From Acidimicrobiales bacterium (GTDB lineage: Bacteria; Actinomycetota; Acidimicrobiia; Acidimicrobiales; DATDAH01): a stretch of 64,000 nt of DNA. Below the pieces are notes generated by a model. It saw only the letters and a list, made by a program, of their open reading frames with translations. It was not told where the DNA came from and ran no database searches. Numbering within the stretch: position 1 is the first letter of the stretch; every line of letters begins with the position of its first letter. Made by a program: the position numbers and the translations under genes. This document shows, one piece after another, positions 57,958-64,000 of the stretch. The stretch lies in contig JAEUJM010000040.1 in assembly GCA_016794585.1 (NCBI GenBank), forward strand, positions 62,001-126,000, given 5' to 3'.

Positions 57958-59133
57958 CTACGCCCCGGGGACCGCGTTGGCGGCGATGACGCCGGCCAGC
58001 CAGCGGGCGGACGGCTTGGGGGTGCGCACGAAGGTGGCTCGGTCGACCTCGACGATGCCGAACTTCGGCCCGTAACCGAAGGCCCACTCGAAGTTGTCGA
58101 GCAGCGACCAATACGTGTAGCCGCGAACGTCGATGCCGTCGGCGAGGCAGGCGTGGACCCCGCGGAGGGCCCGCTGCACGTACTCGATGCGGGCCTCGTC
58201 GTCCTCGGAGCCGAGGCCGTTCTCGGTGACGAGGATCGGCACGGTACCGCCGGTGCGGTCCCAGGCGCGCCGGATGGTGGCCTCCAACGCCTCGGGCCAG
58301 TACTCGTAGCCCATGGACTCGACCACGGGGACCCCCTCGAGGGGCCCGACCCACCCGTCGGGGCCCATCACCATGCGGCTGTAGGTCTGCACGCCGACGA
58401 AGTCGTCCCCGGCGGTGGCGTCGAGGTAGACGTCCTCGTCGGCCCGGGCCGCGGCGGCCGCCGCCTCCCCACCGTCGCCGGCCTGGTAGTCCATCATCGC
58501 CACGGTGATGCCGACCGGCATCCCGGGCGCCGCGGCGCGGACCGCGTCGACCCCGAGGCGGTGCGCCGCCACCATGGACTCCGTCGCCGCGGCGGCGTCA
58601 GGACGCCCGGGCGGGAAGATCCCCAGCTGGTAGCCCATGGCCACGACCATGTTGGGCTCGTTCAGGGTGCACACCCGGCGTACGACGTCACCGAGGTGGT
58701 CGACGGCCCGGTGGGCGAAGTCCGCGAAACGAGCGGCGGTGTCGGGGTTGGTCCAGCCGCCCTCGGCCACCCACCAGAGCGGCGTGGTGAAGTGGTGCAG
58801 GGTCACCGTGGGCTCGATGCCGGCCGCGAGCAGCGCCTCGCACTGACGCCGGTAGTTGTCGAGCGCGGCACGCGACCATTCGCCGGGCGCGGGTTCGATG
58901 CGACTCCACTCGAGCGAGAAGCGGTACCCCGTGAAGCCGAGCTCGGCGAGCACCGCCACGTCCTCGGGCCAGCGGTTCCAGGAGTCACAGGCGTCTCCGC
59001 TCGACTCGACGCACCCCGACCCCGGTGTGTGCTCGAAGGCCCACCAGTCGTTGTTGACGTTGCCGCCCTCGATCTGGTGGGCGGCCGTCGCCGTCGACCA
59101 CTCGAAGCCCTCGGGGAACTCGAGCGCTGCCAT
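57958..59133 (-). CDS. GH1 family beta-glucosidase-like glycoside hydrolase
   Basis: A 391-residue TIM-barrel hydrolase. F-P-E-G-F-E-W-S-T-A-T-A-A-H-Q-I-E-G is the GH1 N-terminal signature, the acid/base Glu is in T-L-N-E-P-N, and the nucleophile Glu is in V-T-E-N-G-L. It is somewhat shorter than typical members (about 440-480) and lacks a signal peptide, so it acts in the cytoplasm. The sugar specificity is unknown. GAAGGGTGG lies upstream of the ATG at 59133. Confidence 0.92.
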   Translation of the reverse strand: MAALEFPEGFEWSTATAAHQIEGGNVNNDWWAFEHTPGSGCVESSGDACDSWNRWPEDVAVLAELGFTGYRFSLEWSRIEPAPGEWSRAALDNYRRQCEALLAAGIEPTVTLHHFTTPLWWVAEGGWTNPDTAARFADFAHRAVDHLGDVVRRVCTLNEPNMVVAMGYQLGIFPPGRPDAAAATESMVAAHRLGVDAVRAAAPGMPVGITVAMMDYQAGDGGEAAAAAARADEDVYLDATAGDDFVGVQTYSRMVMGPDGWVGPLEGVPVVESMGYEYWPEALEATIRRAWDRTGGTVPILVTENGLGSEDDEARIEYVQRALRGVHACLADGIDVRGYTYWSLLDNFEWAFGYGPKFGIVEVDRATFVRTPKPSARWLAGVIAANAVPGA

Positions 59134-59197
59134 GTCGCCACCCTTCGTCGTCGAACCGGAACGCGGCCTGTCTACCAGGGCCGCCCAGGGGGCCGGT

Positions 59198-60301
59198 TCA
59201 GCGGTCGGCGAGCGCCGCCTCCCACACGCCGATGAGCTGGCGGGCGTGGTCGTCCCAGCTGATGGGCCAGGTCCACGGGGTCCGGTCACCGCCGGCGACG
59301 ACCCCCGTGAGGGCCACGGCCAGTTGGTCGACGTCTCCCACCGGGACGTAGGCAAAGGGGTGGTCGGTGCCGGTCTCCCGGTGGGGCGGGATGTCGGAAA
59401 GGACGAGCGGGCAGCCCAACGCCCCCGCCTCGGCGGGCGTGTGGGGGTGCGCCTCGAGGGCGGAGGTGGCGACCATGGCCAGGGCGTGCGCCACCAGCCA
59501 GCGGAGCACCTCGGGGCGGTCGACCGCGCCGGTGTACAGCAGGCGGGATCGCAGCGCCGGCGTCACCAGCGAGCGCTGCTGCTCACGCCGCTCCTCGGGC
59601 AGCCCGCCCACGAACACGAGGGCGGGCGCGTCGGCCCCCTGACCGGAGAAGGCGCGGTTCCAGGCGACGACCAGGTCGTCGAGGCGCTTGTGGGGGGCGT
59701 CGTTGGCCAGCGAGAGGAGGTAATCGAGCCCCTCGACGGCCAGCGACCCGGGCCGCTCCTCGCCCTCCACCCACTCGGGCCGCCCGCTCTGGACGACGAC
59801 GCCCCGGTCGCCGAGGTCGGGGACATCGGCCCGGACCTGGGCCATCATCGACTCGGACACCGCGATCACCCGGGTGGACACCTCGACCGAGCGACGGGCG
59901 CCGAAGACCCGGAGGCGCCGGTACCAGGCCTTGTTGTGGGGCAGGTCGCGTCCCACCCCGAAGAGGTTCGGGTTCTGGATGGTCACCGCGGTGACCGGCC
60001 GGCGTCCCGGCAGGATCGGGGCGAGGTTTCCCGGGCAGTGCAGGACGGCGTCGTCCGGCACGTGCCGGGGCAGTCCGAACTGCTCGTGGACGAGGCGGCC
60101 ACGGGTGCTGCGCACCCCGGACGCCTCGACGGGCAGGTCCAGCGCCTCGCGCAGGGCGGCGTCGTTCCACGGTGCCGAGACCACCCGGACGTCGAGGTCG
60201 GGGGCCACCCGCTCGACGCCCCGCAGCTGGCGCGACACGTAGGAGAGCCCGCCGCCGAGGCGGATGGCGGTGGCGTCGACCACCACCCGCAGGTCGCTCA
60301 C
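59198..60301 (-). CDS. GT4 family glycosyltransferase
   Basis: A 367-residue GT-B transferase. The N-terminal acceptor domain includes G-G-G-L-S-Y-V and V-I-A-V-S-E-S-M. The donor domain has A-P-H-K-R-L-D-D-L, F-V-G-G-L and S-A-L-E-A-H-P-H-T-P-A-E-A-G-A-L-G, which aligns with the GT4 E-x7-E nucleotide-sugar site. The GTG at 60301 overlaps the preceding epimerase stop by 4 bases. It is the last gene of a three-gene unit with two epimerases, presumably using the sugar nucleotide they make. Confidence 0.87.
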   Translation of the reverse strand: MSDLRVVVDATAIRLGGGLSYVSRQLRGVERVAPDLDVRVVSAPWNDAALREALDLPVEASGVRSTRGRLVHEQFGLPRHVPDDAVLHCPGNLAPILPGRRPVTAVTIQNPNLFGVGRDLPHNKAWYRRLRVFGARRSVEVSTRVIAVSESMMAQVRADVPDLGDRGVVVQSGRPEWVEGEERPGSLAVEGLDYLLSLANDAPHKRLDDLVVAWNRAFSGQGADAPALVFVGGLPEERREQQRSLVTPALRSRLLYTGAVDRPEVLRWLVAHALAMVATSALEAHPHTPAEAGALGCPLVLSDIPPHRETGTDHPFAYVPVGDVDQLAVALTGVVAGGDRTPWTWPISWDDHARQLIGVWEAALADR

Positions 60302-61284
60302 GCCCCGGGGCCCTGGTCCCGCCGCGCCCGCATCCAGGCCACGGTGGCGGCGAGGCCGGCGTCGAGATCGACGGGCTCGACCGTGGGGAACAGCGCCTGC
60401 AGGCGGCTGGCGTCGGCCGAGGAGTGGGCCACGTCGCCCGGCCGGGGCGCGGCGTGGACCCGCTCGACCGGGTGCCCGAGCAGCGCCTCGAGGCGGGCCA
60501 GCACCCCCAGCAGGTCGGTGCGGGTCCCGAAGGCCAGATTCACGGGCTGGTCGTCCACCACCCGCCGGCCGACGGCATCGGCGAGCACGGCGGTGACCGA
60601 GTCCACGTAGGTGAAGTCCCGTGTCTGGGTGCCGTCGCCGTGCACCGTCACGGACCGGCCCGCCAGCGCGTCGTCCACGAACGCGGGCACGACGGCGGCG
60701 TAGGCGTGCCCCGCCGGCTGGAGGGGGCCGAACACGTTGAAGAACCGGAACACCAGGACGTCGAGCCCGTAGCTGTGGTGGTAGGCCAGCGCGTACGCCT
60801 CGGCCGCCAGCTTGGAGGCGGCGTACGGGCTGCGGGGCTGCGGCACCAGGCCCTCGGACTTGGGCAGGACGGGGTTGGCGCCGTAGACGGAGGAGGACGA
60901 GGCGACGAGCACGTGGGGCCCGTTCCCCCCGGTGGCGCCCTGGGCCCGGCGGGCGGCCTCGAGCACCGCGAGGGTGCCGTCGGCGTTGGCCCGGTGGGTG
61001 GCGACGGGGTCGTCGATGGAGCGCGGGACCGACGGTCGGGCCGCCAGGTGGACGACGGCATCCGCTCCGGCCATGGCCGCGTCGAGGACACCGGCATCGA
61101 GCACCGTGCCTTCGTGGAAGGAGATCCGCCCCTCGACCTCGGTGAGGTTGCCGCGGTCGCCGGTGGAGAGATCGTCGACGACCGCGACGCGGTGGCCCCC
61201 GGCGAGGAGACGGCGCACGAGGTTGGCTCCGATGAACCCGGCGCCGCCCGTCACCAGGACGGTCGCCGGCGACGCCGCCGTCAC
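60298..61284 (-). CDS. NAD-dependent sugar-nucleotide epimerase (UDP-glucose 4-epimerase-like)
   Basis: A 328-residue extended SDR: G-G-A-G-F-I-G-A-N near the N-terminus, S-S-S-S-V-Y-G and Y-A-A-S-K as the catalytic Ser and Tyr-Lys. F-R-F-F-N-V-F-G-P and a D-F-T-Y-V-D-S element follow. It could be a UDP-glucose, UDP-GlcNAc or UDP-GlcA 4-epimerase. Both ends overlap neighbours by 4 bases. Confidence 0.88.
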   Translation of the reverse strand: MTAASPATVLVTGGAGFIGANLVRRLLAGGHRVAVVDDLSTGDRGNLTEVEGRISFHEGTVLDAGVLDAAMAGADAVVHLAARPSVPRSIDDPVATHRANADGTLAVLEAARRAQGATGGNGPHVLVASSSSVYGANPVLPKSEGLVPQPRSPYAASKLAAEAYALAYHHSYGLDVLVFRFFNVFGPLQPAGHAYAAVVPAFVDDALAGRSVTVHGDGTQTRDFTYVDSVTAVLADAVGRRVVDDQPVNLAFGTRTDLLGVLARLEALLGHPVERVHAAPRPGDVAHSSADASRLQALFPTVEPVDLDAGLAATVAWMRARRDQGPGA

Positions 61285-62246
61285 GGGGTGGCGGCCGCGT
61301 TGCGGGCGCGGTGCCAGGCGACCTGGGCGGCGACGCCTTCGGCGAGGGGGACGGCGGGCGACCAGTCGAGCAGGGCGCGTGCCCGCTCGGTGGCACCGCC
61401 CGTCCGGGCGACGTCGCCGGCGGCCGGCGGGCGGCGGTCCAGCACCACGGGCCGCCCGATGGAGTCGCCCACCAGGGCGATGAGGTCGGCCAGGCGGGTC
61501 TCGGACCCGCCGGCGACGTTGATCACCGACCCGGGCGCGACCTCAGCGGTGGCCGCGGCGATGGTGGCCTGCACCACGTCGCCCACGAAGGTGAACTCGC
61601 GCAGCTGCTCACCGTCGCCGTAGAGCGGGAACGCGGTGCCCGCCAACCCGTGCTCGACGAGACGGTGCAGGGCCATGTCCGGCCGCTGGCGGGGCCCGTA
61701 GACCGTGAAGTAGCGCAGCGACACCGTGGCCACCCCGTGGTTGGCGCCGTAGAGCCCGCAGAGGTGCTCGCCGGCCAGCTTGGTGACGCCGTAGGGGCTG
61801 TGAGGGGCCGGGAGGTCACCTTCGGAGGTCGGGTAGCGCGCCGCCTGCCCGTACACCGAGGAGCTCGAGGCGTAGACGAGGCGGGCCACCTCCGTGCCGC
61901 GGCACGCTTCGAGCAGACGTTGCGTGGCCAGGACGTTGAGGGTCACGTAGTCCTCGAAGCCCTCGGCCCACGATGGCCGCACACCCGCCTGGGCGGCGAG
62001 GTGGAACACCGTGTCGACGCCGTCGAGCAGCGGGGCGAGCTCGGCGGTGCGCAGGTCCGCCTCCACGAGCTCGAAGTCGGGGTGAGCCACCGCGCCGGCG
62101 AGGTTCCGTCGCTTGTCCGCCTCCGCGTAGAAGGGGACGAAGCAGTCGACGCCCCGTACCCGGTGGCCGGCGGCGAGGAGCTCGTCGACCAGCGTCGAGC
62201 CGATGAACCCGGCCGCGCCGGTGACCAGGGCCTGCATGCCCGCCAT
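61281..62246 (-). CDS. NAD-dependent sugar-nucleotide epimerase (UDP-glucuronate 4-epimerase-like)
   Basis: A 321-residue extended SDR. G-A-A-G-F-I-G-S binds NAD, and the G-V-D-C-F-V-P-F-Y segment after the second strand resembles UDP-glucuronate epimerases and decarboxylases. S-S-S-S-V-Y-G and Y-G-V-T-K carry the catalytic residues, and R-Y-F-T-V-Y-G-P-R-Q-R-P-D-M-A is typical of the glucuronate group. The start may be ATG 62246 or the ATG three codons later at 62237. It leads a coupled unit with the second epimerase and a GT4 transferase. A uronic-acid substrate would match the UDP-sugar dehydrogenase at 50501. Confidence 0.87.
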   Translation of the reverse strand: MAGMQALVTGAAGFIGSTLVDELLAAGHRVRGVDCFVPFYAEADKRRNLAGAVAHPDFELVEADLRTAELAPLLDGVDTVFHLAAQAGVRPSWAEGFEDYVTLNVLATQRLLEACRGTEVARLVYASSSSVYGQAARYPTSEGDLPAPHSPYGVTKLAGEHLCGLYGANHGVATVSLRYFTVYGPRQRPDMALHRLVEHGLAGTAFPLYGDGEQLREFTFVGDVVQATIAAATAEVAPGSVINVAGGSETRLADLIALVGDSIGRPVVLDRRPPAAGDVARTGGATERARALLDWSPAVPLAEGVAAQVAWHRARNAAATP

Positions 62247-62260
62247 TCTGGCAGAGCCCT

Positions 62261-62914
62261 CTAAGAGCGCCCGAGCGGCGCGGCGGGAACGCCGGCCGCG
62301 ACCACGCCCGGGGCGAGGTCGCCGACCACCACGGCGCCGGCCCCGACCACGCTGCCGGCGCCGATCACCGAGCCGGGGCGGGCCACCACGCCGATGCCGA
62401 GGTCGGCGTCGTCGCCGACGCGCACGTTGCCGGCGAGATGGCTTCCAGGACCGATGGTCGCGAAGTCGCCCACCACGACGTCGTGGCTGAGGGTGGCGGC
62501 GACGTTCACGATGGTGTGGCGTCCCACGGTCACGTTGGTGGTGAGGACCGCCGCCGGTGCGAGGTAGGCGCCCGGCCCGAGGGTGACCGCCGAGCCCACC
62601 TGGGCGGTGGGGTGCACGAGCGTGGCGGGGCGGCGACCGGCCGCCGTCGCGATCTCGTCGACCGTGCGACGCACCGCCGGGTCACCGATGGCGACCACGT
62701 AGTCGGCGTCGAGCTCGCGGAGGAGCGCGACCGGTCCCACGACGCCGACCCCCCGCGCCGCGAGGAGCGCCGCCGAGCGGTCGTCGTCGGCGAGGAAGCC
62801 CCGGAACTCCCACACGGGAGCGGGCGCGGCGGCGTTGATCGCCTCCACGGTGTCGAGCGCCTCACGGCCCTGGCCGCCGGCGCCGACGATGACGAGGGCC
62901 CGCGGCGGGGCCAC
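62261..62914 (-). CDS. NeuD/PglD-family sugar O- or N-acyltransferase
   Basis: A 217-residue protein with an N-terminal Rossmann-like domain (V-I-V-G-A-G-G-Q-G-R-E) and a C-terminal left-handed beta-helix of hexapeptide repeats. The latter runs from about residue 96 to 205: H-P-T-A-Q-V-G, then many V/I-G-x-G and N-V-T-V-G turns. S-H-D-V-V-V-G-D contains the family catalytic His. It acetylates an amino sugar nucleotide or exported sugar. The start is GTG 62914, 4 bases after the amidohydrolase stop. Confidence 0.9.
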   Translation of the reverse strand: MAPPRALVIVGAGGQGREALDTVEAINAAAPAPVWEFRGFLADDDRSAALLAARGVGVVGPVALLRELDADYVVAIGDPAVRRTVDEIATAAGRRPATLVHPTAQVGSAVTLGPGAYLAPAAVLTTNVTVGRHTIVNVAATLSHDVVVGDFATIGPGSHLAGNVRVGDDADLGIGVVARPGSVIGAGSVVGAGAVVVGDLAPGVVAAGVPAAPLGRS

Positions 62915-62918
62915 GCCC

Positions 62919-64000
62919 TCAGAGGTCGTAGAGGGCCTTGCAGTTGGCGCCGGCGATCAGCTGCTGCTGGTCCTCGGGGAGCGGGGCGATGGTGTCGGCC
63001 AGCTCCTTGGTGATGCCGGGGATCTTCGAGTCGGGGTGCGGGTAGTCGGTGGCCCAGACGATGCGGTCGGCGCCGACGTACTTCGAGGCCGCCGTGAACG
63101 GGATGGTCGACTCGTCGGCGTCGAAGGAGATCCAGCACTGGCGGCGGAAGTACTCGGACGGGTCCTTGTCGAGCCACGGGACGTCGAAGCCGTACATGTG
63201 GAAGTGATGGTCCATGCGCTCGAGCCACGGCACCACCCAGCCGCCGTTGGTCTCGAGGAAGACGACCTTCAGGTCGGGGAAGCGCTGGCAGACGCCCCCG
63301 GCGAGGAAGAACGTCATGGCCGCCATCATGTCGACGGGGTTGCCGATCATCTGGCTGAAGAAGATGTTGTCGACGTTGATGTCGGCATCCTCCTGGACCG
63401 GGATCTCGGAGGTCTTCATGCGGTGCAGGCGCAGGCCCTGGACGGCGCCCGGCAGGTCCGCCGACATGAGCGGGTGCAGGCCGACGGGCAGGTTGTGCTC
63501 GGAGGCGGCCCGCCAGATCGGGTCGTAGACCGGGTCCATGAACGGCTTCCAGTCGACCGCGGGGTTCGGGCGCACCTGCACGCCGACGATCTCGGGGCGC
63601 TTGCCCACCCGCTCGATCTCGGCGGCGGCGGCCTCGGGATCGCGGTGGGGCACGACGGCCACGCCGTGGAGGCGGCCGTTGCTGCCCTGCACGTGGTCGG
63701 TCAGCCAGTCGTTGTAGGCCTGGCACTGGGCGACCACGACGTCGAGCGGGTGCTGGCTCTGGAACGACAACAGGAAGGTCGGGTACAGCACCGACAGGTC
63801 GATGTCGTCGGAGGTCATGTCGGCCATGCGCATCTCGGCGTCCCACCCACCCGAGCGCATGTCGGAGTAGCGCAGCTCGCCCCGGTGTGCGGCCTCACGC
63901 TCGTCGGCGGGGAGCCCGCCGGCGGCGGCGAAGGCGAAGACGTCGGCCTCGATGCGCCGGTCGCCGACCACGACCCAGTCCTTGCCCTCGTCGTCGGTCT
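62919..64000 (-). CDS. Amidohydrolase family 2 (metal-dependent hydrolase), N-terminus outside the window
   Basis: At least 359 residues are visible; the frame is open to the right edge, so the real start lies beyond 64000. An in-frame GTG at 63971 is not a convincing start, because the metal-binding H-x-H of this family should lie upstream. Visible are P-V-G-L-H-P, the F-L-E-T-N-G-G-W-V-P-W-L-E-R segment and W-A-T-D-Y-P-H-P-D with the last Asp ligand. These match the ACMSD/gamma-resorcylate-type group acting on carboxylated aromatics. Position next to sugar genes does not reveal the substrate. Confidence 0.88.
   Translation of the reverse strand, partial: TDDEGKDWVVVGDRRIEADVFAFAAAGGLPADEREAAHRGELRYSDMRSGGWDAEMRMADMTSDDIDLSVLYPTFLLSFQSQHPLDVVVAQCQAYNDWLTDHVQGSNGRLHGVAVVPHRDPEAAAAEIERVGKRPEIVGVQVRPNPAVDWKPFMDPVYDPIWRAASEHNLPVGLHPLMSADLPGAVQGLRLHRMKTSEIPVQEDADINVDNIFFSQMIGNPVDMMAAMTFFLAGGVCQRFPDLKVVFLETNGGWVVPWLERMDHHFHMYGFDVPWLDKDPSEYFRRQCWISFDADESTIPFTAASKYVGADRIVWATDYPHPDSKIPGITKELADTIAPLPEDQQQLIAGANCKALYDL

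Noticed and set aside
1-64000. tRNA, rRNA, CRISPR arrays, insertion sequences, prophage genes
   Set aside because: I saw no spaced repeats, transposase, integrase or phage motifs, and no cloverleaf or rRNA-like stretch. A dedicated covariance search was not possible.

Overview
The window is a compact, very GC-rich stretch of an actinobacterial chromosome. Several features point to Actinomycetota: frequent GTG starts, GTGA/ATGA stop-start overlaps, TAnnnT -10 boxes lying 6-7 bases before start codons (leaderless mRNAs), an E2-lipB-lipA gene order like that of mycobacteria, a bacterial Ku beside a stand-alone LigD-type polymerase domain, and decaprenyl-phosphoryl-arabinose (DPA) genes. The absence of mycolate-type genes and the general gene set make me think of a deep-branching class such as Acidimicrobiia, but this is inference. 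I see no rRNA, tRNA, CRISPR array, insertion sequence or prophage. No gene-free stretch exceeds about 220 bases.

Layout. (1) 1-5658: the end of rfbA, then rfbC-rfbB-rfbD (dTDP-rhamnose), joined by a 4-base overlap to bioA-bioF-bioD (biotin). (2) 5668-13768, minus strand: a secreted FG-GAP repeat protein with a lipoprotein, a Wzx-like flippase, a B12-binding radical SAM enzyme, a second RmlD-like reductase and a GT-C glycosyltransferase. (3) 13799-16722: a rhodanese-MoeB sulfur-carrier activating enzyme, a sirtuin and an unknown protein. (4) 16726-27714: the most unusual region. Two PhyH-type (Fe/2-oxoglutarate) dioxygenases, two B12-binding radical SAM enzymes, a Wzm-like ABC permease, a tandem-fused double Wzt-like ATPase and a GT2 glycosyltransferase are packed together. 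This looks like a system that builds, C-methylates or otherwise decorates, hydroxylates and exports a surface glycan or lipid-linked product. (5) 27757-36967: leucyl aminopeptidase, PduO adenosyltransferase, two divergent AI-2E family permeases sharing a palindromic promoter, a second GT-C enzyme and B12-dependent methionine synthase. (6) 37019-44637: a third PhyH protein whose H-x-D iron motif is H-x-H, the Ku and LigD-polymerase pair, two tandem paralogues of an unknown membrane family, a frameshifted beta-keto-acid cleavage enzyme, a membrane protein and an M24 peptidase. (7) 44720-49454: lipoate and 2-oxoacid dehydrogenase genes, with LipB and LipA fused in one reading frame, then E2 and dihydrolipoamide dehydrogenase. 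A 51-base direct repeat copies the start of the E2 gene. (8) 49536-62914: a tiny membrane protein, then DprE2, a nucleotide-sugar dehydrogenase, the UbiA-type DPA phosphoribosyltransferase and DprE1. A heparinase-like protein, glycosyltransferases, a PglC-like phosphoglycosyltransferase, a GH1 glucosidase, two sugar epimerases and a NeuD-type acyltransferase follow. (9) 62919-64000: an amidohydrolase running off the right edge.

Together the window is dominated by cell-envelope sugar chemistry: dTDP-rhamnose, UDP-sugar, DPA and lipid-linked glycan assembly and export. A second theme is cobalamin use, with MetH, a PduO adenosyltransferase and three B12-binding radical SAM proteins. A third is lipoate/2-oxoacid dehydrogenase metabolism.
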